From contig CABHPB010000082.1 in the NCBI GenBank assembly GCA_902168115.1, positions 62,001-126,000 of the forward strand: a stretch of DNA of 64,000 nucleotides. Direction: 5' to 3'. Shown here in pieces: positions 16,933-28,945 of the stretch. The position numbers and the translations under genes are program-made. Origin of the DNA: an uncultured Methylopila sp. (lineage in GTDB: Bacteria > Pseudomonadota > Alphaproteobacteria > Rhizobiales > Methylopilaceae). The notes below the pieces were generated by a model. It was not told the DNA's origin and did not search any database. It saw only the letters and a program-made list of their open reading frames with translations. The first letter of the stretch is position 1. Each line of letters opens with the position of its first letter.

Positions 16933-18245
16933 TATCCGCCTACCTTTTCGCCAGGCGACCCGGCCCACCAGGGCGAAGGGTCGATCGAGCCGCGATCCTT
17001 GCGGAACTCGACATACAAAACGGGTCTTTCTGATGACGCCGTCGCCGGCTGTCCTGGCCCGCCCGCGGCGCCGCGCATGGTCCCCACCGGCTCGCCCGCG
17101 AGCACGAACTGGTTGAGCCCGACCGTGATGCGCTCCATTCCCGCAAGGAGCACATGATAGCCACCCCCCGCATTGAGGATCAAGAGTCGCCCGTAAGTTC
17201 TGAACGGCCCCGCATAGACCACCCAGCCATCGCTCGGAGCGGTCACCGGCGCCCCTGCGGAGGTCGCGATCGACACGCCCTTCGCGGTCGATCCGGTCGG
17301 GTCGGTCTGGCCGAAGGCGAGCATGGTCTTTCCCGAGACCGGCAGCGGCAGCAGCCCGCGCGCCTTGTCGAACGGCATGGCCGGGCTGAGACGCGCCGCG
17401 TCGCCGAGACTCGCCGTCTTCGGCTGCTCGGCGGCCTTGTCCGCCGCGAGCCGGTCGGCCTCCGCCTTGGCCGCCGCCCTGGCTGCCTCCGCGGCCGCGC
17501 GGGCCTGATCCGCCTCCATTTTCCCGATCAGCGCCTCGAGGTCGCCGACGCTTTTCGCGACGGCCGTCGAGCGCTCCGACTCCGATTCCAGGTCGGCCGC
17601 CCGGTCGCTCGCCTGGCGCTGGCGCTCGTCCATCAGCGCCGCGAGGCGTTCGCGCTCGGCCGCGAGGTCGCCGACCTCTCTGCTGAGCGCGTCGCGCTCG
17701 TCGGTCAGCATCGTCTTCAGCCGGGCCATCTCGCGCAGGTCCGAGCCGAGCGCCTCGGCCTCGGCGCGCATGTCCGGCACGACGGCGCCGAGAAGGATCG
17801 CCGATCTCAGCGCCTCGAGAGCGTCGTTCGGACGCACCAGCAGGGCCGGCGGCGGCTGGCGTCCCATGCGCTGCAGCGCCGCGATCACCTCCGCCAGCAC
17901 CTCACGGCGGGCGAGCAGCGACGCCTTGAGCTGGCGCTCGGACTCGGCCAGTTCGCCGATTCGGCGGCTGCGGTCGTCGATCGCCGGCTCCTTATCGCGG
18001 ATCGAGGCGACGGCGCTCGCAAGACCTGACTGCAGTTTCGCCCGCTCGCCCTTCAGCGCCTCCAGCTCGGCGGCGAGCTGCTGGCGACGCTTTTCGGTCT
18101 CCTCGAGGTTCGATCGCGCGGTTTCGAGGGCCTTGCGCTGCTCGGCGGCGGGGTCCGTCGGCGCGGGCGGAGCCTCGGCGCGCGCCGCGCCGGCCGCGAT
18201 CAGCGCGGCGGCGAGCAGGATCGCGCGGAAAGCGGCTTGGGCCAT
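16932..18245 (-). CDS. EnvC-like murein hydrolase activator with degenerate LytM domain
   Basis: Periplasmic protein that activates cell-division amidases. Signal peptide to about residue 24, then about 230 residues of coiled coil rich in Glu/Arg/Ala (AAEQRKALETARSNLEETEK onwards), then a C-terminal LytM (M23) fold from about residue 310. The zinc ligands of active M23 enzymes are missing: where HxxxD would stand the sequence reads KGVSIAT. This is how EnvC-type activators differ from true endopeptidases. Length 437 is usual. The start lies 24 bases from a CtrA-like half-matched box. Coupled to ctpA by a TAATG overlap. Confidence 0.87.
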   Translation of the reverse strand: MAQAAFRAILLAAALIAAGAARAEAPPAPTDPAAEQRKALETARSNLEETEKRRQQLAAELEALKGERAKLQSGLASAVASIRDKEPAIDDRSRRIGELAESERQLKASLLARREVLAEVIAALQRMGRQPPPALLVRPNDALEALRSAILLGAVVPDMRAEAEALGSDLREMARLKTMLTDERDALSREVGDLAAERERLAALMDERQRQASDRAADLESESERSTAVAKSVGDLEALIGKMEADQARAAAEAARAAAKAEADRLAADKAAEQPKTASLGDAARLSPAMPFDKARGLLPLPVSGKTMLAFGQTDPTGSTAKGVSIATSAGAPVTAPSDGWVVYAGPFRTYGRLLILNAGGGYHVLLAGMERITVGLNQFVLAGEPVGTMRGAAGGPGQPATASSERPVLYVEFRKDRGSIDPSPWWAGSPGEKVGG

Positions 18246-18268
18246 CGGCCGATTTCAGTCGACCCTCG

Positions 18269-18283
18269 TTAAGGTTCCGTCAA
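18269..18283 (-). promoter_or_regulatory. Candidate CtrA-type box upstream of envC (one mismatch)
   Basis: Read on the minus strand the site is TTGA-N7-TTAAC against the CtrA consensus TTAA-N7-TTAAC, ending 24 bases before the envC start. One mismatch, so weak on its own; reported because a perfect copy is present at fliX. Confidence 0.35.
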
Positions 18284-18367
18284 CCACGCCAGCGCCGGAT
18301 CGGCGGACCGGCGGGCCCCGACGCCGCGTCGAAGCCCGCCCTCCTCCGCCAATCGGCGTCCCGACCT

Positions 18368-18835
18368 TCAGAACTTCGCCTTCAGGGCGGCGAGACCGCC
18401 CGAGTAGATCCCCTGGACCACCTTCTTGGCCGCGGCCTCGTCTGCGCCCTTGGGCTGGAACGAGCCGGTCCAAGTCACGGTCGAGCTGTCGCCGGAGCCC
18501 TTCACGGTGAAGGTCGACTTGTAGTCGGCGACCGGCAGCGGGCTTTCGACGATCACGTAGGAATAGCTCGAGCCGTCGCTGTTCGCCGTCTGGTCCTCGA
18601 CGATCGTGCCGCCGCCCTTCAGCGACAGCGTACGCGTCTTGCCGCCTTTGGACAGCGCGCATTTCTCGACCGCCGGATGAAACTTGCCGATGCCGCAGAA
18701 GTCGTCCGCGGAGGCGGCCCACACCTTGGCGGGCGCGGCCTTGATCTCGATCGACTCGGTGACGTCGGCGGCCGATGCGGCGGCGACCGTCGCCAGCAGG
18801 GCCGGCGCGACGAGATAAAGACTGACGCTTCTCAT
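18368..18835 (-). CDS. MxaD-like periplasmic SRPBCC protein
   Basis: Exported 155-residue protein: signal peptide MRSVSLYLVAPALLATVAAASA then an SRPBCC (START/Bet v1) domain. The sequence AAPAKVWAASADDFCGIGKFHPAVEKC and the end, VTWTGSFQPKGADEAAAKKVVQGIYSGGL, are of the kind found in MxaD, a periplasmic helper of methanol dehydrogenase in methylotrophs. No mxa or xox genes are in this window, so the role is open. Start ATG 18835 has GGAAGGAG 8-15 bases upstream. It is a single gene set between envC and rlmH, which are normally adjacent. Confidence 0.75.
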   Translation of the reverse strand: MRSVSLYLVAPALLATVAAASAADVTESIEIKAAPAKVWAASADDFCGIGKFHPAVEKCALSKGGKTRTLSLKGGGTIVEDQTANSDGSSYSYVIVESPLPVADYKSTFTVKGSGDSSTVTWTGSFQPKGADEAAAKKVVQGIYSGGLAALKAKF

Positions 18836-18954
18836 TATAACTCCTTCCGTTTGTATTTCGTGGCGCTGAGTTGCGCGCGACCTAAATGTTCCAGTCGCGC
18901 CTCGCTCCAATTGGACGAAAGGACAGCGGGGCCGGTTACCGTCGGAAAGCGCCG

Positions 18955-19437
18955 TCAGCTGCGGTGGTAAGGATGTCCGGCGAGGATGGTCGCGGCCCGG
19001 TAGAGCTGCTCCGCAAGCAGCACGCGCACGATCTGGTGCGGCCAGGTCATCGCGCCGAACGCGATCTTCCGGTCCGCGGCGGCGGCGAACTCTTCGGCGA
19101 GCCCGTCCGCGCCGCCGATGACGAACGCCAGCCCGGCCGCCCCGTCGTCACGGCGGCGGCCGATATCGGCCGCGAAGGCCTCGCTGGAAAGATGCTTGCC
19201 GTTCTCGTCGAGCGCGAAGATCGCGAGCTTCGGATCGAGGGCGCTTTTCAGCGCGGCGGCCTCTTCGCGCTTGCGCTGCTCGGGCGCGCGGGCGCGGCTT
19301 TCGTCGAGTTCGATCATCTCAGGCGCGTCGAGGCCGACGCCCCGTCCCGTCTGGGCGATCCTGTCGAGGTACCGGCGCGCGAGCTCGCGCTCCGGGCCGG
19401 CCTTCAGGCGGCCGACCGCCGCGATGACTAGACGCAT
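18955..19437 (-). CDS. rlmH: 23S rRNA (pseudouridine1915-N3)-methyltransferase
   Basis: SPOUT-class methyltransferase acting on 23S rRNA pseudouridine 1915 in assembled 70S ribosomes. The trefoil-knot SAM site is clear: FVIGGADGLAEE followed by MTWPHQIVRVLLAEQLYRAATILAGHPYHRS, nearly invariant in RlmH. Residues 1-60 carry the RLKAGPERELARRYLDR start. Length 160 is standard. It follows rsfS by 40 bases, the usual neighbour in alphaproteobacteria. Confidence 0.95.
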   Translation of the reverse strand: MRLVIAAVGRLKAGPERELARRYLDRIAQTGRGVGLDAPEMIELDESRARAPEQRKREEAAALKSALDPKLAIFALDENGKHLSSEAFAADIGRRRDDGAAGLAFVIGGADGLAEEFAAAADRKIAFGAMTWPHQIVRVLLAEQLYRAATILAGHPYHRS

Positions 19438-19477
19438 CGTCAGGCTCCGTCGCTACGAGGCGCGGCGCCGGACGAGG

Positions 19478-19942
19478 TCAGGAATAGGCGATCTCCGACG
19501 GACGTCCGGCCGACCACATCTTCTCGAGATTGTAGAAGGCGCGCACTTCCGGGCGGAACAGGTGGACGATCACGTCGCCGCAATCGATCAGCACCCAATC
19601 GCAATGGGGCAGTCCCTCGACCTTCGCCTTGCCGTGCCCGGCGTTCTTCAGCTCTTCGACGAGCTTGTCCGCGATCGCGCCGACATGGCGCGTCGCGCGG
19701 CCGGAGGCGATCACCATGTCGTCGGCCAGCGCGGACTTGCCGCGCAGGTCGATGACCACGGTGTCTTCGGCCTTGTTGTCGTCGAGCACGTCGAGGATGA
19801 GGTGAAGCAGCGCCGGGTTCGCCGCGCTCGCGGCTCCGGCGCCGATGTGAGCCGCCGAATTCGGCTGCTCCTTCAGCGCTGTGGTGGACAGGGGTTTCGC
19901 CTTCCGTCTGCCGTCCTCAAGCCGGAATCCTGTTCCGGCCAT
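19478..19942 (-). CDS. rsfS: Ribosome silencing factor RsfS
   Basis: Binds ribosomal protein L14 and blocks subunit joining when nutrients are short. The core runs from LLHLILDVLDDNKAEDTVVIDL through DDMVIASGRATRHVGAIADKL to DWVLIDCGDVIVHLFRPEVRAFYNLEKMW, the family signature. The first ~40 residues are an unconserved extension; the start at 19942 has no clear ribosome-binding site, so a later start is possible. Neighbours nadD and rlmH are its usual partners, though here a Bug-type gene separates it from nadD. Confidence 0.93.
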   Translation of the reverse strand: MAGTGFRLEDGRRKAKPLSTTALKEQPNSAAHIGAGAASAANPALLHLILDVLDDNKAEDTVVIDLRGKSALADDMVIASGRATRHVGAIADKLVEELKNAGHGKAKVEGLPHCDWVLIDCGDVIVHLFRPEVRAFYNLEKMWSAGRPSEIAYS

Positions 19943-20045
19943 ACCAGATTAAGGCTGAACTTCGCGACATTTCAACTACAGCGGGGGTCACAGAGCCGAA
20001 AGTCCGGCGTTGTGGCCTTCGGGCCGGCCCGACGCGGCGCGACGT

Positions 20046-21026
20046 TCAATCCAGCTTGATGCCGGTCTTGGCGATGAGCTCGGAGTATCTTTTGAGCTCG
20101 TCCTCGGTGAACCTCCTCAGCTCCGCGGGCGTCTTGTAGACGACGTCCGCGCCGTTCTCGTTGGCCTTGGTCACAAATTCCGGCGTCTTGACCACCTCCG
20201 CCACCTCGGCGGCGAGCCTGTCGACGATCGGCTTCGGGGTCTTGGCCGGCGCATAGAGCGCGAACCAGGACTCGAGTTCGTAGCCCTTGAGCCCGGCTTC
20301 CGCCGCCGTCGGCACGTCCGGCATGGACGCGTGGCGCCTGGCGCTGGTGATGGCGAGCACCTTCACCTTGCCGGCCTTCATGTGCGCGACGATGGCTGGC
20401 GGCGTGGTGATGAAGGCGTCCACCTGGCCGCCGATCAGGTCGTTGGTGGCGGGCCCTGACCCCTTGTACGGCACGTGGACCATCTTGACGCCGGCCAGCA
20501 TCGACAGTTGCTCGCTGCCGATGTGCTGGATCGAACCCTGCCCCGAGGAGGCGTAGGTGACCTTGCCCGGATTGGCCTTGGCGTAGGCGATGAACTCGGC
20601 GAGCGTGTTCGCCGGAAAGTCCTTGCGCACCGTGATCGCCTGGGCGGCGTGAACGAGATCCGCGATCGGCTCGAAGCTCGTCACCGGATGCCAGTCGAGC
20701 CGCGGATAGAGCGCGGGATTGGCGACCTGATAGCCGGAATAGGCGAGCAGCAAAGTGTAGCCGTCCGGGTCGGAGCGGGCGACGAAACCCGTGCCGATGT
20801 TGCCGCTGGCGCCTGCCTTGTTCTCCACGATGAACGGCTTACCGTTGAAGCGCTTCTGCAGCCCTTCTGCGACGAGCCGGCCGGCGAGGTCGGTGGTGCC
20901 TCCCGGCGCGGTCGGGACGACGATGGTCACGACGCGGGAGGGATAGTCGTCGGCCCGCGCGCAAGGCGGGATCGCGACGAGCGCGAGAACGGCGAGCGGC
21001 CGCAGCAGGCGAAGGAGCCTCGACAT
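20046..21026 (-). CDS. Bug/TctC-family tripartite tricarboxylate transporter substrate-binding protein
   Basis: Periplasmic solute-binding protein of the Bug family, which captures carboxylates for TTT transporters or acts as a sensor. Signal peptide MSRLLRLLRPLAVLALVAIPPCARA, then the family start DDYPSRVVTIVVPTAPGGTTDLAGR, ENKAGASGNIGTGFVARSDPDGYTLL, and VPYKGSGPATNDLIGGQVDAF. Start ATG 21026 has GGGAG six bases upstream; ATG 21032 is the alternative. No tctA or tctB membrane genes are nearby, so it is an orphan. It sits between nadD and rsfS, which are adjacent in relatives, suggesting an insertion. Confidence 0.88.
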   Translation of the reverse strand: MSRLLRLLRPLAVLALVAIPPCARADDYPSRVVTIVVPTAPGGTTDLAGRLVAEGLQKRFNGKPFIVENKAGASGNIGTGFVARSDPDGYTLLLAYSGYQVANPALYPRLDWHPVTSFEPIADLVHAAQAITVRKDFPANTLAEFIAYAKANPGKVTYASSGQGSIQHIGSEQLSMLAGVKMVHVPYKGSGPATNDLIGGQVDAFITTPPAIVAHMKAGKVKVLAITSARRHASMPDVPTAAEAGLKGYELESWFALYAPAKTPKPIVDRLAAEVAEVVKTPEFVTKANENGADVVYKTPAELRRFTEDELKRYSELIAKTGIKLD

Positions 21027-21141
21027 CGTCATCTCCCGGTGGATCGTCGGCTGGACGCCGATCGCTTCTTGTCGGTCGACCATGCCCGCGGAAGCGGCAT
21101 CGGGAAACCCCTGGGTCCCGCTCGGGGGGCGACGAAGCGCG

Positions 21142-21750
21142 TCAGACGGCCGAGGTGCGCAGCGCGGTCGAGGACAGGCTCGAGCGCGGACCGTGCAGGA
21201 AGCACCAGGCGGGCGCGGGGGCGCGGGCGAGCGCGGGCGCGTCGCGCTCGTCGACGCGGAAGCGCGCATAGGTCTGGGCCGCGCGGGCCGAAAGCGGCGC
21301 GAAGGTCGAATCCGGGCGGTCGACGATCGCGACGGGCGCGGCCTCCATGATCCGCCGCCAGCGGCCCCAGCGGTGCAGGTCGCTCAGATTGTCGGCGCCC
21401 ATCACCCAGACGAAGTCGACGTCGGGGCGACGACGTTTCAGGTAGGCGAGAACCTCGCAGGTGCGGCTGGTGCCGATGTCGCGCTCGAGCCCGGTGACGA
21501 CGACCTGCGGATGGTCGATCAGCGCCCGGACGGCGCTGATGCGCTCCGCGAGCGGGGCGAGGCCGCCGTGCCGCTTCAGCGGGTTTCCGGGCGTCACCAG
21601 CACCCAGAGCCGATCGAGCCCGAGGCGCTTCAGCGCGGTCAGCGCCACCTTGCGATGCGCCTCGTGTGGAGGGTTGAACGAGCCGCCGTAAAGCCCGATC
21701 GCCATGCCGGGCGCGGCGGGCGGAAGTTTTGGCGTGAGGACGCGGTTCAT
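21142..21750 (-). CDS. nadD: Nicotinate-nucleotide adenylyltransferase
   Basis: Makes deamido-NAD from nicotinate mononucleotide and ATP. The nucleotidyltransferase motif GGSFNPPHEAH (HxGH-type) is near the start, with WVMGADNLSDLHRW in the middle and the second ATP motif SSTALR (the ISSTxxR position) at the end. Length 202 is usual. It lies 58 bases downstream of proA in the conserved obgE-proBA-nadD order. Confidence 0.93.
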   Translation of the reverse strand: MNRVLTPKLPPAAPGMAIGLYGGSFNPPHEAHRKVALTALKRLGLDRLWVLVTPGNPLKRHGGLAPLAERISAVRALIDHPQVVVTGLERDIGTSRTCEVLAYLKRRRPDVDFVWVMGADNLSDLHRWGRWRRIMEAAPVAIVDRPDSTFAPLSARAAQTYARFRVDERDAPALARAPAPAWCFLHGPRSSLSSTALRTSAV

Positions 21751-21808
21751 CGGCGAGGCGCCGCAGCGCCCCCTCCCCCTCTGCGGAGAGGACGACAGGC
21801 GAGGCGGA

Positions 21809-23095
21809 TCAAGGCCGGGTCTGCCCCGTGCCGTGGACGCGGTAGTTGAACGAGGTCAGTTGCTCGACGCCGACCGGGCCGCGGGCGTGCATGCGGCCGG
21901 TCGCGATGCCGATCTCCGCGCCGAAGCCGAACTCGCCGCCGTCGGCGAACTGGGTCGAGGCGTTGTGCGTGACGATCGCGCTGTCGACCTCGGCGAGGAA
22001 CTTCGCGGCGAGGGCCTCGTCGTCCGTGACGATCGCGTCGGTGTGGTGCGAGCCGTAGGTCTCGATGTGGTCGATCGCGGCCTCGATCCCGTCGACGACC
22101 CGCACCGCGATGATCGCGTCGAGATATTCGGTGCGCCAGTCGTCCTCGCTCGCGGGCAGGACGCGCGCGTCGGCAAGGCGCGTTTCGGCGTCGCCGCGCA
22201 CCTCGCAGCCGGCCTCGATGAGCGCGCCGACGAGCGGGGCGAGATGGCTCGCGGCGACGGCGCGGTCGACCAGCAGCGTCTCGGCCGCGCCGCACACGCC
22301 CGTGCGCCGGAGCTTGGCGTTCAGCACGATGGCCTTCGCCATGTCGAGATCGGCGCCGGTCGCGACATAGACGTGGCAGTTGCCTTCGAGGTGCGCGAAC
22401 ACCGGGACCCGCGCCTCCTCCTGCACGCGCGCGACAAGCCCCTTGCCGCCGCGCGGGACGATGACATCGATGTTTCCGTCGAGCCCCGACAGCATGGCGC
22501 CTACGGCCGCGCGGTCGCGGGTCGGCACGAGCTGGATCGCGTCCTCGGGCAACCCGGCTTCGGCGAGGCCGTGGACGAGCGCCGCCTGGATCGCGGCGGA
22601 GGAGCGGAAGCTGTCTGTCCCGCCGCGCAGGATGGCGGCGTTGCCGGCCTTGAGGCAGAGAGCGCCGGCGTCGGCGGTGACGTTCGGCCGGCTCTCATAG
22701 ATCACGCCGACGACGCCGAGCGGGGTCCGGACGCGGTCGATGCGCAGCCCGTTCGGGCGCTTCCAGGACGCGATCGTCTCGCCGACCGGATCGGCGAGGC
22801 CGGCGACCGTCTCCAGCCCCTCAGCGACGGAGGCGAGCCGGGCGTGGGTCAGCGTCAGGCGGTCGATGAACGAGCCCGCGACGCCGGCGGCCTTGGCGGC
22901 GGCGACGTCCGCGGCGTTCGCGGCGAGGATCGCGCCTTCGGTCTCGCGCAGCCGCTTCGCCGCCTCGACCAGCGCCGTGTCCTTCGCCTCGCGTGGCGCC
23001 AGAGCGAGCCTGCGCGCGGCGGCGCGCGCGCGGCGGCCGACGTCGCGCATGACGGCGGCGAGGTCCTCGGTCTGGCGTTCGGCGGCGAGGGTCAT
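21809..23095 (-). CDS. proA: Glutamate-5-semialdehyde dehydrogenase (gamma-glutamyl phosphate reductase)
   Basis: Second step of proline synthesis, NADPH-dependent reduction of gamma-glutamyl phosphate. Aldehyde dehydrogenase fold with the catalytic cysteine in [16 protein letters not shown], the cofactor region [24 protein letters not shown] and the C-terminal [17 protein letters not shown]. Length 428 is typical. It follows proB by about 100 bases and the two form the proline operon. Confidence 0.95.
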   Translation of the reverse strand: MTLAAERQTEDLAAVMRDVGRRARAAARRLALAPREAKDTALVEAAKRLRETEGAILAANAADVAAAKAAGVAGSFIDRLTLTHARLASVAEGLETVAGLADPVGETIASWKRPNGLRIDRVRTPLGVVGVIYESRPNVTADAGALCLKAGNAAILRGGTDSFRSSAAIQAALVHGLAEAGLPEDAIQLVPTRDRAAVGAMLSGLDGNIDVIVPRGGKGLVARVQEEARVPVFAHLEGNCHVYVATGADLDMAKAIVLNAKLRRTGVCGAAETLLVDRAVAASHLAPLVGALIEAGCEVRGDAETRLADARVLPASEDDWRTEYLDAIIAVRVVDGIEAAIDHIETYGSHHTDAIVTDDEALAAKFLAEVDSAIVTHNASTQFADGGEFGFGAEIGIATGRMHARGPVGVEQLTSFNYRVHGTGQTRP

Positions 23096-23199
23096 GGCAT
23101 GCCTCGTGGAGTTCCGCGGGTCCTAGCGCGAATCCGGACTGTCGTCACCAGATGGGCGCGCAGGCCGAGAACCGCAAACGTCGGCGGACTCAGTCCGCG

Positions 23200-24324
23200 T
23201 CACGCCCCTGTCAGCACCAGATCGTCGCGATGGATGATCGCGGGACGTCCCTTAAAGCCGAGGACGGTCTCGATCTCCGCGCTGGGCTTTCCCTTGAGGC
23301 GGTTGGCGTCGGCGCTGTCATAGGAGGCGAGCCCCCGCGCGACCTCGACCCCGTCCGGCGCGCGCACGATCACTGCGTCACCGCGCGAAAAATGGCCCTC
23401 GATCCTCACGATCCCCGCCGGCAGCAGCGAGCGGCCGTGGTTCAGCGCGGAGGCCGCGCCGGCGTCGACATGGATCTCGCCTTTCGGGGCGAGCACGCCG
23501 GCGATCCACTTCTTGCGGGCCTGCCCCGAGCTCTCCTGCGGCAGGAACCACGTGCAGCGCCCGCCCGCCTCGACCGTCGAGAGCGGGCCGAGCACGTGTC
23601 CGGAGGTGATGAGCATGGCGACGCCGGCGCCGGTCGCGATCCGGGCCGCCTCGATCTTGGTGCGCATGCCGCCGCGCGAATATTCCGAGGCCGCGCCGCC
23701 CGCGATCGCCTCGATCGCAGGGGTCACGCGCTCGACCAGCGGGATGAGCTTGGCGTTCGGGTCTTGCGCCGGCGGGGCCGAGTAGAGCCCGTCGATGTCG
23801 GACAGCAGCACGAGGCAATCGGCGCCCGCCATCGAGGCGACTCTGGCCGCGAGACGGTCGTTGTCGCCGTAGCGGATCTCCTGCGTCGCGACCGTGTCGT
23901 TCTCGTTGACGACGGGCACGCATTTCAGCGCGAGCAGCCGGGCGAGCGTGGCGCGGGCGTTGAGGAAGCGGCGGCGCTCTTCGGTGTCGCCGAGCGTCAG
24001 CAACACCTGCCCGGCCGAAATGCCGTGCGCGCCGAGCGCCTCGCTCCAGGCGCGGGCGAGCGCGATCTGGCCGACGGCGGCGGCGGCCTGGCTGTCCTCC
24101 AGCCGGAGCGCCCCGCGCGGGAAGTGCAAAATGGTGCGGCCGAGCGCGATAGAGCCCGAGGAGACAACGACGATCTCGGCGCCGCGCGCGGCGTGGCGGG
24201 CGAGGTCGGCGGCGAGGCTTTCGAGCCAGGCGCGCTTCAGCTCGCCGCGCGCCTGGTCGACGAGCAGGGCCGAGCCGATCTTGACGACGATGCGGCGGAA
24301 GGAATCGAGCGAGGGAAGCGTCAC
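23200..24324 (-). CDS. proB: Glutamate 5-kinase
   Basis: First step of proline synthesis. The amino acid kinase domain begins [15 protein letters not shown] and contains [38 protein letters not shown] and [19 protein letters not shown]-terminal PUA domain follows from about residue 275 ([25 protein letters not shown]). GTG 24324 is chosen because it begins just before the conserved RRIVVKIGS and gives the standard ~374 residues; ATG starts further up would add an unconserved leader. Normally directly after obgE, here separated from it by an opposite-strand gene. Confidence 0.92.
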   Translation of the reverse strand: MTLPSLDSFRRIVVKIGSALLVDQARGELKRAWLESLAADLARHAARGAEIVVVSSGSIALGRTILHFPRGALRLEDSQAAAAVGQIALARAWSEALGAHGISAGQVLLTLGDTEERRRFLNARATLARLLALKCVPVVNENDTVATQEIRYGDNDRLAARVASMAGADCLVLLSDIDGLYSAPPAQDPNAKLIPLVERVTPAIEAIAGGAASEYSRGGMRTKIEAARIATGAGVAMLITSGHVLGPLSTVEAGGRCTWFLPQESSGQARKKWIAGVLAPKGEIHVDAGAASALNHGRSLLPAGIVRIEGHFSRGDAVIVRAPDGVEVARGLASYDSADANRLKGKPSAEIETVLGFKGRPAIIHRDDLVLTGA

Positions 24325-24554
24325 GGGTCTGGCTTGCGCGATGAGGGGCCGACCGCCGTCCGCGAACGGAAAGTCGATCGCCGGATCGCATAGGTCATCC
24401 CTCAGTCGCAAGACAAGGGCCGTCCTCGTCCGCGACGCCCGACGAGTTTGCATCCCCTCAGGGATTCTACCGATGGCGCAGGTTGATCGGACGATTAGAA
24501 TCACGCTCCGGCCCATGACGCCGCCGACGCGATCTGGCTGACGGAGAAACCGCC

Positions 24555-26354
24555 ATGCGTAGGCCGACCGCTTGCCTGCTGGCGTCGCTCATGTGTCTCG
24601 CCCCGGCTCCGCCTTTCGCAGGCCAGCCGGCGAAGGCGGCCGAGCTCACGGCCTGGGACAACCTGCGCCGCGACGAGAGCCTGCCAAAGCCTCTGCGCGA
24701 CATGGCGGACAGGAAGTACAGGGAGGCCGAGCGGAAGCTGATCGACGACGCCTGGAGCGACTTCGGCGAGATGACGCTTCTACGCTTTCTCGGCGGGCCG
24801 AGGCCGAGCGCCGAGGCGGACGCTCCCGGCCCGAACGGCCCGTTCGGCTTCTCGCGCATGCTCGCGAACTTCGACGCGACCCGCGAACCCGGCGAGCCGA
24901 GCCAGAGCGGGGTGATGAACAAGACGCTCTGGAACTGGGTGACCGCGGCGGACACGCGAAAGGTCGTGATCCACACCTTCGCGAGCCGGATCGACACCGC
25001 CCTCGCCGTCTATGAAGGCAAAGACAGGTTTTTGAGGCTCAAGCGCATCGCCTTCGACGACGACACGCCGACGCCCGGCGTGGGCGACACGCAGAGCGTC
25101 GTCCAGTTCGTCGCGAAGAAGGGCGAGCCCTATTCGATCCAGATCGGCTCGAAGACCGGCGCGACCGACGACGTCAGCGTCACGACGCGCGTGTTCCCGC
25201 CCGAGGGCGGGCTTTCGATCTTCCTCGCGACCGCCGGCGGCGCCCGCCTCTACGACCATCCCTATTTCGTCGAGTTCAACCCGCAGGGGTTCCCGCCGAC
25301 CTTCGTGCTGCACAACAGCACCAAAAAGCCGATGGAGGTCGTCTCATCGAGCGACCTCGGCGGCGGCGTGAAGGCGCCCGCCCCCGTCACGCTCGCGGCC
25401 GGCGCGACCCGGACGGTGAGCTTCGCCTTCACCGACGCGTTCGACACGAGCCCCGGCCGCACCGTCTCCGGCTCGTTCGTCTTCACCGGGCGAAGGGGCG
25501 GCAAGGTCGTCGGCGCGGCGAGCCACCCGGCCCTGATCGCATCCCCGCTTTTCCCTGCCCAGCCGGACGCGTTGAGGGTCGAAGTCGACGCTCCGATCCG
25601 CGCCACGATGATCGGCGACGTCGCGCGGTATCTGGTCCGCCTGACCAACCGCAGCTCAAAACGCGTGACGGACTGCTATGCGCGAACCGACGTGTTCGAG
25701 CAGCTGAGCGTCAGCTGGCGGCAGTTCGACGCGAAGCGGAAGCGCTTCGTCGGTGGGATCGACGAGCTGTTCTCGCTCGATCCGGGCGAGACCAAAGCGA
25801 TGGGCGTGCAGCTCGAGACCCACGCCATCTATGACGGCGACCCGACGACGGTCTCGCCCGTCAAGATCGGCTGCGGCAGCACCGGGCCGGCGGCGCTCGA
25901 CCTGTCGAACCAGATCTCCGTGACCTCGCGCACGACCGGCGCGCCCGCCGACATGGTCGTCGAGGCGTTCGAGCCCGGCGACGTGCTCGATCTGCCGGGC
26001 TCGGGCAAGGGCGCGTTCCGCGTCAGGGGCGGCAACGCCGGAACCGCCGCCAGACTGGTCGCGCGGCCGGTCTACGCCGGCTGGTTCGAGGATGCGCCGG
26101 ACACCAGATTCGGCGTGTCGGTATGCGAGACGAACAAGAAGGGCGACTGCCTCGACAAGCCGAAGCCGCAGCTGACCTTCGACGCCGAGCCTGAAAAGCT
26201 GAAGTGGTTCAAGGTTTTCGTCACGGCGCCGGACAGCGATCCGGGCTTCGATCCAGGCAAGCGCCGCGTCTTCCTGCGGTTCGAGCAGGACATCGGCTTC
26301 GGGTTTTCCGGGTCGCAGATCGTCGGCGCGGCGAGCGTCGCGGTGAAGAGGTAG
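24555..26354 (+). CDS. Secreted multi-domain protein with PPC-like and Ig-like modules
   Basis: Exported 599-residue protein of unknown function. Signal peptide ends near QPAKA (residue ~28). Residues ~135-215 ([18 protein letters not shown] ... [21 protein letters not shown]) have the look of a PPC (bacterial pre-peptidase C-terminal) beta-sandwich. Residues ~345-460 and ~470-599 look like two Ig-like modules; the second has a Cys pair ([10 protein letters not shown]) and a [12 protein letters not shown] core ending in SVAVKR, a pattern I associate with repeated modules in large secreted proteobacterial proteins. No catalytic domain is visible. It lies on the plus strand between proB and obgE, 9 bases from the obgE stop, splitting a conserved pair. 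Confidence 0.8.
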   Translation: MRRPTACLLASLMCLAPAPPFAGQPAKAAELTAWDNLRRDESLPKPLRDMADRKYREAERKLIDDAWSDFGEMTLLRFLGGPRPSAEADAPGPNGPFGFSRMLANFDATREPGEPSQSGVMNKTLWNWVTAADTRKVVIHTFASRIDTALAVYEGKDRFLRLKRIAFDDDTPTPGVGDTQSVVQFVAKKGEPYSIQIGSKTGATDDVSVTTRVFPPEGGLSIFLATAGGARLYDHPYFVEFNPQGFPPTFVLHNSTKKPMEVVSSSDLGGGVKAPAPVTLAAGATRTVSFAFTDAFDTSPGRTVSGSFVFTGRRGGKVVGAASHPALIASPLFPAQPDALRVEVDAPIRATMIGDVARYLVRLTNRSSKRVTDCYARTDVFEQLSVSWRQFDAKRKRFVGGIDELFSLDPGETKAMGVQLETHAIYDGDPTTVSPVKIGCGSTGPAALDLSNQISVTSRTTGAPADMVVEAFEPGDVLDLPGSGKGAFRVRGGNAGTAARLVARPVYAGWFEDAPDTRFGVSVCETNKKGDCLDKPKPQLTFDAEPEKLKWFKVFVTAPDSDPGFDPGKRRVFLRFEQDIGFGFSGSQIVGAASVAVKR

Positions 26355-26363
26355 CGGCGCGGC

Positions 26364-28941
<2,578 letters not shown>

Positions 28942-28945
28942 CGTC

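Noticed and set aside
14101-17157. A 1018-codon open frame on the plus strand
   Set aside because: It is antisense to rppH, yibQ, ctpA and the end of envC, all with strong family motifs. Long antisense frames are expected at this G+C; the translation is compositionally biased (Arg/Ala/Gly) with no domains.
16932-18245. EnvC-like LytM domain lacking zinc ligands as an inactivating mutation
   Set aside because: Loss of the zinc ligands is the rule in EnvC-type activators, which do not cut peptidoglycan themselves.
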